A stretch of DNA of 64,000 bases from an uncultured Clostridium sp. (GTDB lineage Bacteria; Bacillota; Clostridia; TANB77; CAG-508). Where the stretch lies: positions 1 through 64,000 of the forward strand of contig CATZPY010000003.1 of the NCBI GenBank assembly GCA_958422985.1, read 5' to 3'. The position numbers and the translations under genes were made by a program. Positions 7,844 through 17,959 of the stretch are shown here, one piece after another (the stretch's first letter is position 1; the number at the start of each line of letters is the position of its first letter). The notes beneath the pieces were generated by a model. That model was not told where the DNA came from, made no database searches, and worked only from the letters and a program-made list of their open reading frames with translations.

Positions 7844-9793
7844 AAATTAGTATCAGATTATAAGCCGACAGGCGACCAACCAAAAGCGATAGAATATCTA
7901 TCAAAAGGAATAAAAGAAGGCAAGAAATTCCAGACGCTTCTAGGAGTTACGGGTTCAGGTAAGACCTTCACAATGGCTAACATAATACAGCAAGTACAAA
8001 AACCAACATTAGTTTTAGCACATAATAAGACACTAGCTGGACAACTATACTCTGAGTTCAAAGAGTTTTTTCCAGAGAACAATGTGGAGTATTTTGTATC
8101 CTATTACGATTATTATCAGCCAGAAAGCTATATTCCATCATCAGATACGTATATAGAAAAAGATGCTTCTATAAACGATGAAATAGATAAACTAAGACAT
8201 TCAGCAACAGCAAGCTTGTTTGAGAGCAAAGATGTAATTATAGTATCTTCAGTGTCTTGTATATATGGTTTGGGAGATCCAATAGATTATGAAAATATGA
8301 TAATTTCATTAAGACCGGGTATGCAAAAGTCAAGGGATGAAGTATTAAAAAAATTAATAAAAATGCAATATACAAGAAACGAATTAGACTTTAAAAGAGG
8401 AACTTTTAGAGCAAAAGGTGATATTGTAGAAATATACCCATCTGACCAAAGCGAAAGTGCAATTAGAGTAGAGTTTTGGGGAGACGAAATAGAGAAAATA
8501 TCCGAAATAAATCCATTAACAGGAAAAACAATTGGAACTAGAAATCATATTATGATTTTCCCAAATTCGCACTATGTAACAACAAAAGACAAAATGGAAA
8601 GAGCAATAGGAACAATAGAAGAAGAACTAGAAGAAAGAATAAAATACTTTAAAAGTGAAGGAAAGCTAATAGAAGCCCAGAGAATAGAAGAAAGAACAAA
8701 TTTTGACATAGAAATGATGAAAGAAACAGGTTTTTGCCAAGGAATAGAAAATTATTCAAGACATATTAGTGGAAGACAACCTGGTAGCCCACCATTTACA
8801 TTATTTGACTATTTTCCAGATGACTTTTTATTATTAATAGATGAATCACATGCAACAATTCCACAAGTGAGAGCAATGTATAATGGAGATAAAGCAAGAA
8901 AAGATTCATTAGTAAATTATGGTTTTAGATTACCTTCAGCATATGATAACAGACCATTAACATTTAAAGAATTTGAAGAAAGAATAAATCAAGTTGTATT
9001 TGTTAGTGCAACTCCAGCAGATTACGAAAAAGAGCACAGTAAAGAAAATGTTGTAGAACAAATTATAAGACCTACAGGACTATTAGACCCAAAAATAGAA
9101 GTAAAACCTATAGAAAATCAAATAGATGATTTAATAGAGCAAATAAGAGAAAGAATAGAGAAAAAAGAAAGAGTTTTAGTTACAACATTAACAAAGAAAA
9201 TGGCAGAGGACTTAACAGACTACTTGAAAAATGTAGATATAAAAGTAAATTATATGCATTCAGACATTAAAGCTTTAGAAAGAATGGAAATAATAAGGAA
9301 TTTGAGATTAGGAGAATTTGATGTTTTAGTAGGTATTAACCTATTAAGAGAGGGACTAGACATTCCAGAAGTTTCATTAGTTGCAATTTTAGATGCGGAC
9401 AAAGAAGGATTTTTACGTTCAGAACGCTCTTTAATTCAAACGATTGGTCGTGCAGCAAGAAACACAAATGGAAAAGTAATAATGTATGCAGATGAATTAA
9501 CAGATTCTATGGAAAAAGCTATATCAGAAACAAATAGAAGAAGAGAAATTCAGATGCAATATAATAAGAAACATAATATTGTGCCTAAAACTATAAGTAA
9601 ATCTGTAAGAGATACAATAAAAGCGACTGTATTAGAAGATGTTTCAAGTGAATATAACATAAAACAAGATGAAAATATAGAAGAGATTATAACCAAATTA
9701 ACAGATGAAATGCTTAAATATGCTTCTAAAATGGAATTTGAAAAAGCAGCAGAGCTAAGGGACAAAATTAAGGAATTACAAGAATTAGTGTAA
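7838..9793 (+). CDS. uvrB: Excinuclease ABC subunit UvrB
   Basis: A 651-residue UvrB of normal length. It is the damage-verification helicase of nucleotide excision repair and loads UvrC after UvrA has recognised the lesion. Walker A 'GVTGSGKT' is at 36-43. The beta-hairpin region '[12 protein letters not shown]' follows near 90-100, helicase motif 'LIDESH' and 'QTIGRAARN' (motif VI) are present, and a C-terminal UVR motif covers the last 35 residues or so. GGAGAG precedes ATG 7838. uvrA follows after one unrelated gene. Possible SOS control is noted in the separate box entry. Confidence 0.98.
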   Translation: MFKLVSDYKPTGDQPKAIEYLSKGIKEGKKFQTLLGVTGSGKTFTMANIIQQVQKPTLVLAHNKTLAGQLYSEFKEFFPENNVEYFVSYYDYYQPESYIPSSDTYIEKDASINDEIDKLRHSATASLFESKDVIIVSSVSCIYGLGDPIDYENMIISLRPGMQKSRDEVLKKLIKMQYTRNELDFKRGTFRAKGDIVEIYPSDQSESAIRVEFWGDEIEKISEINPLTGKTIGTRNHIMIFPNSHYVTTKDKMERAIGTIEEELEERIKYFKSEGKLIEAQRIEERTNFDIEMMKETGFCQGIENYSRHISGRQPGSPPFTLFDYFPDDFLLLIDESHATIPQVRAMYNGDKARKDSLVNYGFRLPSAYDNRPLTFKEFEERINQVVFVSATPADYEKEHSKENVVEQIIRPTGLLDPKIEVKPIENQIDDLIEQIRERIEKKERVLVTTLTKKMAEDLTDYLKNVDIKVNYMHSDIKALERMEIIRNLRLGEFDVLVGINLLREGLDIPEVSLVAILDADKEGFLRSERSLIQTIGRAARNTNGKVIMYADELTDSMEKAISETNRRREIQMQYNKKHNIVPKTISKSVRDTIKATVLEDVSSEYNIKQDENIEEIITKLTDEMLKYASKMEFEKAAELRDKIKELQELV

Positions 9794-9830
9794 ACCGGGA
9801 ATCAGAGACGGTCCTTAAAATCCCGGTTTT
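9793..9830. repeat. Palindromic intergenic repeat, family 1, copy a
   Basis: Outer arms AAACCGGGA / TCCCGGTTT with inner arms around GACGGTC, abutting the uvrB stop codon. A T-run follows, so this copy can also act as the uvrB terminator. Relative to the copy at 37755 it is inverted. Confidence 0.75.
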
Positions 9831-9855
9831 TTTCTTATAAGAATAGGTTTAAAGA

Positions 9856-9884
9856 TTGACTTTTAAATTTATTAAATATAAAAT
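9856..9884 (+). promoter_or_regulatory. SigA-type promoter for the 9931 gene
   Basis: TTGACT at 9856-9861, a 17-bp spacer, and TAAAAT at 9879-9884 (an overlapping TATAAA lies at 9877), about 46 bp before ATG 9931. Confidence 0.55.
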
Positions 9885-9930
9885 AGAAATATATTTAAAA
9901 TAGTTAAAAATAGAAAACGAAGGGGAAAAA

Positions 9931-11184
9931 ATGTTGGAATTCAAAGAAAAGAATGAAAAAAATGTACTTGCACTAGTACCTAAAAAAGAGAATATCTTTA
10001 CTAAAATTAAAGCATTCTTTAGAAGAAATAAAAAAGAAGAAGATGAAGAAAACAATAAAATATATTATACTACAGAAACCTACTATGCAAAACATTCCGA
10101 CATAGCTAAAGCTATGAGTGAAAAAGGAGAAGAAATGGCATATGGAAGTGTAAGTATAAATGGAGCAGATATATATAGTTTCCAAAAAATAAAAGAAATA
10201 GGTTTAATGCAACATAAAGAAGGAGAAGAAACTAAGTTAATAGTAGCAGATTTAAACCAAACAGATTGTAATGAAGGATTAGAACTACAAAACCTAAGAA
10301 AAATATGTTTCGAAATACCAAAATATTATTCTTTAGATGAATTTTTATATAATGATGGTTTATACGAATTAGCTAAGTCTGGAAGGCTAAATTTAAACTT
10401 ATTAAATTATTACCAAGTAAATCCGGTTGGACTAGCAAAAATAGAGATAGATACTGCAATGAATATGAAAATAGAAATTAAAGATAATAAAAAAGAAACA
10501 ATAGACTATGCAGAAACAAGCCTTACTAAAGATTTATTAAATAGAATGCAAAGAACAAAAAAAGAGCAAGAAAAATTAAAGAAACATGAAGAAAAGCAAA
10601 GAGTAGAAGAAGTATATAAAAAAGCTATATTAGATGAAGAAAGAATTGCCAAGAGAGAAGCAGAAGAAGAAGAAAACAGAAAAAATGATAACAATATTAG
10701 AGTTGCACCTGGTAAAAATTCTATGTATTTTACAGACCCAGATACAGGGAAAATAATATATTTAGAAAACATTACCAAATTAAATACAGTATGTCATAAT
10801 AGTCATGCAGATAATGCTATTTCTAATTTATATGTAGCAAAATATATGGTTAAAAGAAATCACAGTTCTGTACAAAATTTAGCAGATAATAAAAAAATTG
10901 CGTTTGAATTAACAGAAGATGAAATTAATAATATTTTAAAAAATAAAGATGAAAGATTAAATTTAGCTGTTAGAATGTTTTTTTCAGAAAGCAACACTAA
11001 TAAATATATAAATAATGAAAAATTGGGAGATAGACATATAGGGTATTTAAAAGACACAGAAGAGGGATATAGGGTGCTACTTGCATCTAACACCTGTATA
11101 ACTCATTTAAACTCATTAAATGTGGAATTATTAAATAACCCTAGCCAAAATCCAACATATGGAGAAAATATTGAACCTAGATAA
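9931..11184 (+). CDS. Hypothetical protein with basic amphipathic N-terminal segment and charged coiled coil
   Basis: A 417-residue soluble protein that I do not recognise. Residues 12-31 form a 'LALVPKKENIFTKIKAFF' motif followed by a very basic then acidic stretch. A Lys/Glu-rich coiled coil runs about 200-255. The C-terminal third is mixed alpha/beta with 'DPDTGKIIYLENI'. There is no signal peptide or TM segment. The N-terminal motif closely resembles the C-terminus of the small protein at 55870. GAAGGGGA precedes ATG 9931. It stands alone between uvrB and uvrA with its own promoter and terminator. Confidence 0.8.
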   Translation: MLEFKEKNEKNVLALVPKKENIFTKIKAFFRRNKKEEDEENNKIYYTTETYYAKHSDIAKAMSEKGEEMAYGSVSINGADIYSFQKIKEIGLMQHKEGEETKLIVADLNQTDCNEGLELQNLRKICFEIPKYYSLDEFLYNDGLYELAKSGRLNLNLLNYYQVNPVGLAKIEIDTAMNMKIEIKDNKKETIDYAETSLTKDLLNRMQRTKKEQEKLKKHEEKQRVEEVYKKAILDEERIAKREAEEEENRKNDNNIRVAPGKNSMYFTDPDTGKIIYLENITKLNTVCHNSHADNAISNLYVAKYMVKRNHSSVQNLADNKKIAFELTEDEINNILKNKDERLNLAVRMFFSESNTNKYINNEKLGDRHIGYLKDTEEGYRVLLASNTCITHLNSLNVELLNNPSQNPTYGENIEPR

Positions 11185-11260
11185 TTAAACGTAAGATTTA
11201 GATAGAAAATAATTTTATATTAAAAAGAAAAAATGAATTTATATAATTAAATATATTGTG

Positions 11261-11294
11261 CCTTGAGTGATTATAAACCCAAGGTCTTTTTTAT
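11261..11294 (+). terminator. Terminator after the 9931 gene
   Basis: A stem CCTTGAGT / ACCCAAGG with one mismatch and a short A/T loop, followed by a T-rich run (TCTTTTTTATTT). Confidence 0.7.
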
Positions 11295-11370
11295 TTATAA
11301 TATGTATTAAACTTAACATTTGTAAGTGAAAATTAGAATATTAGCACTATAGGAAATTCTTACCAAACTA

Positions 11371-11399
11371 TTGTTTTTATAAATAAAATATAATATAAT
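11371..11399 (+). promoter_or_regulatory. SigA-type promoter of uvrA
   Basis: TTGTTT at 11371-11376, an exact 17-bp spacer and TATAAT at 11394-11399, with the uvrA start 31 bp further on. No LexA-like box was seen here. Confidence 0.6.
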
Positions 11400-11430
11400 A
11401 AGGAAACAAAGAAATGTTTGGGGGCAATTT

Positions 11431-14256
11431 ATGAATGATAAAATAATAATAAAAGGTGCAAAAGAACATAATTTAAAAAATATAAATTTAGAAATACCAA
11501 GAGATAAATTAGTAGTAATTACAGGGCTTTCTGGTTCAGGAAAGTCTTCATTAGCGTTTGATACATTATATGCTGAAGGACAAAGAAGATATGTAGAAAG
11601 TCTTTCATCATATGCAAGACAATTTTTAGGTTTAATGGAAAAGCCAGATGTAGAGTCTATCGAAGGATTATCACCTGCAATATCTATAGACCAAAAAACG
11701 ACATCAAAAAATCCTAGGTCTACAGTTGGAACTGTAACAGAAATATATGACTATATTCGTTTGTTATACGCAAGAATTGGTATACCATATTGTCCAGTTT
11801 GTGGCAAAAAAATAGAGAAGCAGACAATAGACCAAATTATAGATAATATAATGCAATTAGAAGAAGGCACAAAAATACAAGTTATAGCACCAATAATTAG
11901 AGCGAGAAAAGGTGAATATACTAAACTAATTCAAGATTTATTAAAAGAAGGATTTATAAGAGCTAAAATAGATGGAGAAATGGTAGAGCTTTCAGATGAT
12001 ATCCAAATAGATAGAAAAAAGAAGCATAATATCGACTTAATAGTAGACAGGCTTGTAATTGGTAGAGAGATAAGAAGTAGATTAACAGAATCTGTAGAAA
12101 TAGCACTAAAACATGCAAATAATCTAGTTACAATAGAAATTCCAGGGAAGGAAGAAAGATTATACAGCCAAAATTATGCTTGTCCAGATTGTGGTTTTAG
12201 TTTTCCAGAATTAACGCCAAGAATGTTTTCGTTTAACAATCCACAAGGTGCCTGTCCAGAATGTACAGGTATAGGTTATTTAATGAAAATGGACGAAGAC
12301 TTAATTATACCAGATAAAAACAAAACCTTATATGATGGTGTTAAAGCATTTGGGTCTAGCACAATGAAAAAAGGCGAAACTATGGCCAAAATGTATTTTG
12401 AAACAATAGGAAAACATTATGGTGTAGATATAAAAGTACCAATCAAAAAATTACCAAGAGATTTCTTAGAAAAAATATTATATGGTACAGGCGATGAATG
12501 TATCGACTTCGAACACGAGTCTCCATTTGGAATAAGAAAATTTAGTGCTCCATTTGAGGGCGTTATTCCGACTTTAGAAAGAAGACATAATGAAACGAAA
12601 TCACAAGGAATGAGAGAATTTTATGAAACATATATGAGCGAAAGCCCATGCCATGCTTGTAATGGTGCAAGGCTAAGAAAAGAAATTCTTTCTATTAAAA
12701 TTGGAGATAAAAATATTAACGAATTAACAGATATGCCTATAAATAAAATAAGAGATTTTTTAAGAAGTTTAGAGTTAACAAATCAAGAGAAATTAATTGG
12801 TGAACAAATATTTAAAGAAATAGATAAAAGATTAAATTTCTTAATAGATGTAGGGTTAGAATATTTAACACTATCAAGACCAGCTGGAACGCTTTCTGGT
12901 GGAGAATCACAACGTATTCGTTTAGCAACACAAATAGGTTCTGGTTTAACAGGTGTTTTATATATTCTAGATGAGCCAAGTATTGGTTTGCACCAAAGAG
13001 ATAACGACAAATTGTTAGCAACACTTAAAAAATTGCGTGATTTGGGAAATACCCTACTTGTTGTAGAACATGATGAAGATACAATGTATGCAGCAGATCA
13101 AATTATAGATATTGGCCCAGGGGCTGGTGTTCATGGTGGTAATGTTATGGCACAAGGAACAGCAGAAGAAATTAAAAAAGTAGAAAACTCTATAACTGGT
13201 CAATATTTAAGTGGTAGAAAGCAAATAGCCGTACCTAAAAAAAGAAGAAAAGTTGTAAAAGGTAGGTCAATAGAAGTAAAAGGTGCAACAGAACATAATT
13301 TAAAAAATATAAGTGTTAAATTTCCGTTAGGTGTATTTAACTGTGTAACTGGTGTTTCTGGTTCAGGAAAAAGTACATTGGTAAACGAAATTTTATATAA
13401 AACTATTACAAAAGAGCTAAATGGCTCAAATGAAAAGCCAGGAAAATGTAAAGAAGTTATTGGAATAGAAAATATAGACAAAATAATAAATATAGATCAA
13501 TCACCAATAGGAAGAACACCAAGGTCAAACCCTGCTACTTATACAGGAGTGTTTGATACTATAAGAGATATTTTTGCAAATACAAATGAGGCAAAACTAC
13601 GTGGATACCAAAAAGGAAGATTTAGTTTTAATGTTCAAGGTGGTAGGTGCGAGGCTTGTAATGGTGATGGGCTAATAAAAATAGAAATGCACTTCTTACC
13701 AGATATTTATGTGCCTTGCGAAGTATGTAAAGGAAAAAGATATAATCATGAAACTTTAGAAGTTAAGTATAAAGGAAAAACTATTGCAGATGTCTTAAAT
13801 ATGACAGTAGAAGAAGCACTAGGATTCTTTAATAATATTCCTAAAATAAAACAAAAAATTCAAACATTATATGATGTTGGTTTAGGATATATTAAACTTG
13901 GCCAACCATCTACAACATTATCTGGAGGAGAAGCACAAAGAGTAAAACTTGCAACAGAGCTTTCAAAACGTGCTACAGGAAAAACTTTATATATATTAGA
14001 TGAGCCAACTACAGGTTTACATATAGCAGACGTTCACAGGTTAGTAGACATTTTACAAAGACTTGTAGATACCGGTAATACTATAATAGTTATCGAGCAT
14101 AATTTAGACTTAATTAAAACATGTGACCACATAATAGATTTAGGCCCAGAAGGTGGCGACGGTGGTGGAGAGATTGTAGCAGTTGGAACACCAGAACAGG
14201 TTTGTAAAAATGATAAATCTTATACAGGAAAATTTTTAAAGAAATATTTAGAATAA
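11431..14256 (+). CDS. uvrA: Excinuclease ABC subunit UvrA
   Basis: A 941-residue UvrA of full length. It is the dimeric ABC ATPase that finds bulky DNA lesions and hands them to UvrB. The first Walker A 'GLSGSGKSS' is at 32-40 and the second 'GVSGSGKST' near 645. Both 'LSGGE' signatures are present. Zinc-binding cysteine sets are visible in the insertion ('CPVCGKK'; '[10 protein letters not shown]...CPECTG') and in the C-terminal half ('CEACNGDG', 'CEVCKGKRY'). The start is ATG 11431 behind GGGGG. It is monocistronic, with a palindromic repeat directly after its stop. Confidence 0.98.
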   Translation: MNDKIIIKGAKEHNLKNINLEIPRDKLVVITGLSGSGKSSLAFDTLYAEGQRRYVESLSSYARQFLGLMEKPDVESIEGLSPAISIDQKTTSKNPRSTVGTVTEIYDYIRLLYARIGIPYCPVCGKKIEKQTIDQIIDNIMQLEEGTKIQVIAPIIRARKGEYTKLIQDLLKEGFIRAKIDGEMVELSDDIQIDRKKKHNIDLIVDRLVIGREIRSRLTESVEIALKHANNLVTIEIPGKEERLYSQNYACPDCGFSFPELTPRMFSFNNPQGACPECTGIGYLMKMDEDLIIPDKNKTLYDGVKAFGSSTMKKGETMAKMYFETIGKHYGVDIKVPIKKLPRDFLEKILYGTGDECIDFEHESPFGIRKFSAPFEGVIPTLERRHNETKSQGMREFYETYMSESPCHACNGARLRKEILSIKIGDKNINELTDMPINKIRDFLRSLELTNQEKLIGEQIFKEIDKRLNFLIDVGLEYLTLSRPAGTLSGGESQRIRLATQIGSGLTGVLYILDEPSIGLHQRDNDKLLATLKKLRDLGNTLLVVEHDEDTMYAADQIIDIGPGAGVHGGNVMAQGTAEEIKKVENSITGQYLSGRKQIAVPKKRRKVVKGRSIEVKGATEHNLKNISVKFPLGVFNCVTGVSGSGKSTLVNEILYKTITKELNGSNEKPGKCKEVIGIENIDKIINIDQSPIGRTPRSNPATYTGVFDTIRDIFANTNEAKLRGYQKGRFSFNVQGGRCEACNGDGLIKIEMHFLPDIYVPCEVCKGKRYNHETLEVKYKGKTIADVLNMTVEEALGFFNNIPKIKQKIQTLYDVGLGYIKLGQPSTTLSGGEAQRVKLATELSKRATGKTLYILDEPTTGLHIADVHRLVDILQRLVDTGNTIIVIEHNLDLIKTCDHIIDLGPEGGDGGGEIVAVGTPEQVCKNDKSYTGKFLKKYLE

Positions 14257-14260
14257 ATTA

Positions 14261-14296
14261 AACCGGGATTAGAGGACGGACCTCAAAATCCCGGTT
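14261..14296. repeat. Palindromic intergenic repeat, family 1, copy b
   Basis: Outer arms AACCGGGATT / AATCCCGGTT enclose GAGGACGGACCTC, itself a near-perfect inner hairpin. It starts 4 bp after the uvrA stop. Orientation is inverted relative to the copy at 37755. There is no good T-run. Confidence 0.75.
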
Positions 14297-14310
14297 CTAT
14301 CATGTTTCTG

Positions 14311-14406
14311 CTATTTTTGATCATTTAATGTTTCATTATTAACTGGCTTATGTTTTTCAGCATTATTTCCTTGTTTTTTGTTTTTCTTTTCTTTATTTTT
14401 TGCCAT
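14311..14406 (-). CDS. Small very basic hypothetical protein (31 aa)
   Basis: ATG at 14406 (complement) runs to TAG at 14311. The peptide begins 'MAKNKEKKNKKQGNN' and is Lys/Asn-rich and probably disordered. The support for a real gene is a perfect AGGAGGTG site about 7 bp upstream of the ATG and the lack of any other gene in this 283-bp gap. It is convergent with uvrA. I do not recognise a family; short Lys-rich peptides of this kind occur among small spore or nucleoid-associated proteins, but that is only an analogy. Confidence 0.5.
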   Translation of the reverse strand: MAKNKEKKNKKQGNNAEKHKPVNNETLNDQK

Positions 14407-14512
14407 AATAGCACCTCCTAAAAATGTGTATAAGTATATTTTCTGCATAAATAGCAAAAATATTCACAATTTTTTATTCAGTAGGAAATTAACAATCGTC
14501 CATCAATCTTGG

Positions 14513-14541
14513 TTGAAAAAATAAATATATTATTATATAAT
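14513..14541 (+). promoter_or_regulatory. SigA-type promoter of the CMP-kinase-like gene
   Basis: TTGAAA at 14513-14518, a 17-bp spacer and TATAAT at 14536-14541. An in-frame ATG at 14540 falls inside the -10 box, which argues for the downstream start at 14570. Confidence 0.7.
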
Positions 14542-14569
14542 GACAAAAGTGAAATTTAGGAGGCAAGAT

Positions 14570-15250
14570 ATGGATAATATAGTTGTTGGAATAGAAGGTT
14601 ATGTAGGAACAGGTAAGACCGCTGTTTGTAAGAATTTATTAAATAAAATACCAAATTCTATATTACTACATGGTGGTAATATATATAGAGCAATTTCATA
14701 TGGTATATTAAAAACAGGTTTAATAAATGTAAAAGAGGACAATAATAAATTAAGTAAATTAAATATAAAGCATATAATGGATAAATTACAGCTAGAACTA
14801 AAAATAGAAAATAAGGAAAGTGTTGTATATGTGCATGGAAAGAAAATAAGTGAAGAAGATTTACAATCATTGGAAACTTCAATGGCAACTTCTAAAATTA
14901 GTAGTTATGCAGATAATGATGAACTATACGAATTTGGAAGAAATGTAATAGAAAATTTAAAACAAAATTATAATGTTATAGTATCTTCAAGAGATATAGT
15001 AAATATGTATCCAAAAATTGATTATCATTTTTTACTTGTTGCAGATATAGATGAAAGAGTTAGAAGAAAGATGAAACAATATCTAGGAGAAATATCATTT
15101 GAAGATTTAAAAAAGCATATACAAAAAAGAGATGAATTACAAAAACAAACAGGATATTATAAAATTCATCCAATAACAAGAGTTTTAGATGTAACAGAAT
15201 ATAAACAAGTAGAAGAAGAAGCAAATAAAATAATGGAATATATAAAATAA
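14570..15250 (+). CDS. Cytidylate kinase-like P-loop nucleotide kinase
   Basis: A 226-residue P-loop kinase. The N-terminal 'GIEGYVGTGKT' P-loop is at about 7-17, a substrate-binding 'SRDIVNMYP' segment lies near 142-150, and the LID-like 'VADIDERVRRKMK' helix near 158-170 is typical of CMP/dCMP kinases. It likely phosphorylates CMP or dCMP, but it is divergent from textbook Cmk and could act on another small molecule. ATG 14570 is 6 bp after AGGAGG. It is followed 14 bp later by murD. The context does not test the substrate. Confidence 0.7.
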   Translation: MDNIVVGIEGYVGTGKTAVCKNLLNKIPNSILLHGGNIYRAISYGILKTGLINVKEDNNKLSKLNIKHIMDKLQLELKIENKESVVYVHGKKISEEDLQSLETSMATSKISSYADNDELYEFGRNVIENLKQNYNVIVSSRDIVNMYPKIDYHFLLVADIDERVRRKMKQYLGEISFEDLKKHIQKRDELQKQTGYYKIHPITRVLDVTEYKQVEEEANKIMEYIK

Positions 15251-15264
15251 AGAGGTGTATTTTA

Positions 15265-16665
15265 GTGAATTACATAAATGAAAAATTACAAGAGTTTGAA
15301 GATTATATATATCAAAAAAAAGTGGCAATTATTGGCTTAGGGGTAAGTAATATACCATTAATAGATTATTTATACGAGAAAAAGTCAAAAGTAACTGTTT
15401 TTGATGATAGAACAATAGATGAACTTCCAAAAGAGATCGCAGACAAACTAACTTCATATTCAATACCACATTTTTTAGGAGAAAACAATTTAAAAAATTT
15501 AAATGGATTTGACTTAATATTTCGTTCACCAAGTTGTTTGCCAACAAAAGCAGAACTAAGAGCAGAAGAAGAAAGAGGAGCAATAGTAACAACAGAAATA
15601 GAAATGCTTATGAAAATGTGCCCTTGCAAAATTATAGGTGTTACTGGAAGTGAAGGTAAAACAACTACTACAAGCTTAATATATGCTATTTTAAAACATG
15701 CAGGTTATAACACATATTTAGGAGGCAATATTGGCATGCCACTATTTACTAAATTATCGGAAATAGTACCAGAAGATATAGTTGTTTTAGAACTAAGCAG
15801 TTTTCAATTAATGGAAATGGAAGTAAGCCCACATATTTCTGTAATTACAAATATAACTCCAAATCATTTAAATATACACAGTTCATATGAAGAATATATA
15901 GATTCTAAAAAAACTATTTTTAAATATCAAAACGAAAATGATACATTAATATTAAATTATGATAATGAAATCACAAGGAAATGCAAAGCCGAGGCTAATT
16001 CTAAAGTAATATATTTTAGTAGTAAAGAAAAATTAAACGATGGGTATATGGTAGATGGAAATATCATAAAAGAATGTGAAAATAAGTTAAGAAGACATAT
16101 TTTAAATACTAAAGAAATAAAATTAAGAGGAAGACATAATTTTGAAAATATATGTGCAGCATTAGCTGCTACAAAGGAACTTGTAAGTGAAGACACTGCA
16201 GTAGAAGCAATAAAAGAGTTTACTGCAGTAGAACATAGACTAGAATTTGTAAGAAATATTAATGGAGTAAAATGGTATAATGATTCAGCAAGTTCTAGCC
16301 CATCACGTACAATTGCTGGACTAAATGCTTATGATGAAGAAATCGTATTAATTGCTGGTGGATATGACAAGAATTTGGATTATGAAGTTTTAGGAAAATA
16401 TATTGTAACAAAAGTAAAAGCATTAATACTTATTGGTAATACTGCAAAGAAAATTTTAAATGCAACAATGAAAGAAATGAAAAAAGAAAATGTAGAAATT
16501 CCAATATGTTGTGCTAAAACACTAGAAGAAGCGGTAGAAGCTGCAAAGCAAATTGTGCAAAAAGACCAAGTAGTACTATTTTCGCCTGCTAGTGCAAGTT
16601 TTGATATGTTTAAAAATTTTGCAGACAGAGGAAATCAATTTAAAGAATTAGTTAATAAAATATAA
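15265..16665 (+). CDS. murD: UDP-N-acetylmuramoyl-L-alanine--D-glutamate ligase
   Basis: A 466-residue Mur ligase adding D-glutamate to UDP-MurNAc-L-Ala in cytoplasmic peptidoglycan precursor synthesis. The N-terminal UDP-binding Rossmann domain ('IIGLGVSNIP') spans about 20-115. The ATP-binding 'GVTGSEGKTTT' is at 125-135, the central-domain 'ITPNHLNIH' near 195, and the C-terminal domain carries 'EHRLEFV' and 'NDSASSSPSRT'. The start is GTG 15265 after AGAGGTG. It is co-transcribed with the CMP-kinase-like gene and lies outside any dcw cluster in this window. A strong terminator follows. Confidence 0.96.
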   Translation: MNYINEKLQEFEDYIYQKKVAIIGLGVSNIPLIDYLYEKKSKVTVFDDRTIDELPKEIADKLTSYSIPHFLGENNLKNLNGFDLIFRSPSCLPTKAELRAEEERGAIVTTEIEMLMKMCPCKIIGVTGSEGKTTTTSLIYAILKHAGYNTYLGGNIGMPLFTKLSEIVPEDIVVLELSSFQLMEMEVSPHISVITNITPNHLNIHSSYEEYIDSKKTIFKYQNENDTLILNYDNEITRKCKAEANSKVIYFSSKEKLNDGYMVDGNIIKECENKLRRHILNTKEIKLRGRHNFENICAALAATKELVSEDTAVEAIKEFTAVEHRLEFVRNINGVKWYNDSASSSPSRTIAGLNAYDEEIVLIAGGYDKNLDYEVLGKYIVTKVKALILIGNTAKKILNATMKEMKKENVEIPICCAKTLEEAVEAAKQIVQKDQVVLFSPASASFDMFKNFADRGNQFKELVNKI

Positions 16666-16671
16666 AATAGA

Positions 16672-16697
16672 AAGGCACATATGTGCCTTTTTTTTAT
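16672..16697 (+). terminator. Terminator of murD
   Basis: A perfect palindromic stem AAAGGCACAT / ATGTGCCTTT with almost no loop, then T8. Confidence 0.85.
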
Positions 16698-16722
16698 ATA
16701 ATAAAATAAGGAGGTTATAAAT

Positions 16723-17106
16723 ATGCACGATAAAAACTATGAAGAATATATGAGCAGTGTTTTAGGGTATAATATAAACCAAGAAAATACATATTGTAGT
16801 TATGAATATGATAATTTCTATTATGATTTAGAAAAGAAATATCCCGCAATTATACAAGACTTAATAGAAGAAATAAGAAAAGTGGACATAAAATCTTGCC
16901 AGAACAATTTTGATGAAATGATGCAAGAAATTTATAAAAATTTAAAAATTAAAGATAATACAAAAGATATGAAAGATACAATTATTGATTTATTAAAAAT
17001 TATAATTATAAAAGAAAAGATAGAAGAACATCAAGTGGAAATGCGAAACAAAAGTTTATATTTAAATAGAGGGATGAGAGGATATAACCCATATATAGAA
17101 TTTTAA
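16723..17106 (+). CDS. Hypothetical protein (127 aa)
   Basis: A small soluble, mostly helical protein without signal or TM segment. The N-terminus is Tyr/Asn-rich, then come three predicted helices with heptad-like Ile/Leu spacing (about 38-105), and the tail reads 'MRGYNPYIEF'. A good AAGGAGG site precedes ATG 16723. I do not recognise the family. It stands alone between the murD terminator and the CBS gene. The aromatic tail recalls small sporulation-associated proteins, but there is no direct evidence. Confidence 0.7.
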   Translation: MHDKNYEEYMSSVLGYNINQENTYCSYEYDNFYYDLEKKYPAIIQDLIEEIRKVDIKSCQNNFDEMMQEIYKNLKIKDNTKDMKDTIIDLLKIIIIKEKIEEHQVEMRNKSLYLNRGMRGYNPYIEF

Positions 17107-17269
17107 AATGGCAAGCTAAAATTATTTTAATAGTAGATTAGTTTTTATATAACAAATTATCGAATTTTAAAATTGTAAAAAAAGGAAGAATTTTTTTACG
17201 AAAAAAGGACATCATATTAATATACCAGTAACTTATTTGTTTAAACTAAGAGCAAGGAAGGTATAATAA

Positions 17270-17710
17270 ATGAAAATTAAAGATTGCATGTGTAATAATA
17301 TTTATTGTTGCTTGCCAAATTCTACTGTTACAGATTGTGCTAAAATTATGAATCAACAACATGTAGGATGTATTCCAGTATGTGATGAACAAAAAAAATT
17401 AGTTGGTATTGTAACAGATAGAGATATAACTTTAAGATGTATTGCAAATAACAAAGATTGTAATACAACAAAAGTTAGCGATATTATGACCTGTAATGTT
17501 TGTAGTTGCAATTTAGATGATGATGTAAAAATTGCCGAAAATAAAATGGCAGAAAATCAAGTAAGAAGAATTCCAATATTAGATAATAATAAAGTTGTAG
17601 GAATAATAACACTGGGAGATTTATCTAGAAATCAAGATATTAATGTTCAAAGTATATGTAATACTTTAGAAGACATTTGTTGTAATAAAACAAACAAAAA
17701 TGCAGAATAG
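17270..17710 (+). CDS. Cysteine-rich tandem CBS-domain protein
   Basis: A 146-residue protein made of two CBS motifs (about 5-62 and 68-122), with 'LVGIVTDRDIT' and 'VVGIITLGDLS' marking the second strands. Such stand-alone pairs bind adenine nucleotides and act as regulators. The oddity is 15 cysteines, including C6/C8, C13/C14, C75/C78/C80 and C137/C138, with most of them outside the usual CBS core positions. This suggests metal or redox binding (inference). AAGGAAGG precedes ATG 17270. It is monocistronic with a terminator downstream. Confidence 0.88.
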   Translation: MKIKDCMCNNIYCCLPNSTVTDCAKIMNQQHVGCIPVCDEQKKLVGIVTDRDITLRCIANNKDCNTTKVSDIMTCNVCSCNLDDDVKIAENKMAENQVRRIPILDNNKVVGIITLGDLSRNQDINVQSICNTLEDICCNKTNKNAE

Positions 17711-17778
17711 TATGTATAAGTTTAAGCTTAATTAATAATGTAAATTGCTAAAGATATTTTATGTGATTTAAAAAAACA

Positions 17779-17818
17779 AAAAGAGAATTTTCGTTTTGAA
17801 GATTCTCTTTTGATTTTT
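17779..17818 (+). terminator. Terminator after the CBS gene
   Basis: A stem AAAAGAGAAT / ATTCTCTTTT (one mismatch region) around a TTCG-containing loop, followed by a T-rich run. Confidence 0.75.
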
Positions 17819-17868
17819 TGCATAAGAAAAATTATAATCATGCTAAAGGACATATTATTGTAGCCAAT

Positions 17869-17907
17869 AAAACCGGAATTTTAAGTGACGTTCTCTAATC
17901 CCGATTT
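17869..17907. repeat. Palindromic intergenic repeat, family 1, copy c
   Basis: AAACCGGAATTTTAAG...CTAATCCCGATTT, with two arm changes compared with the best copies. Same orientation as the copy at 37755. It lies 53 bp before the permease gene at 17960. Confidence 0.65.
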
Positions 17908-17959
17908 ATTCTAGTCATAAATAAGCAAAAGATACATATAATAATAATAGGAGGGGAAA

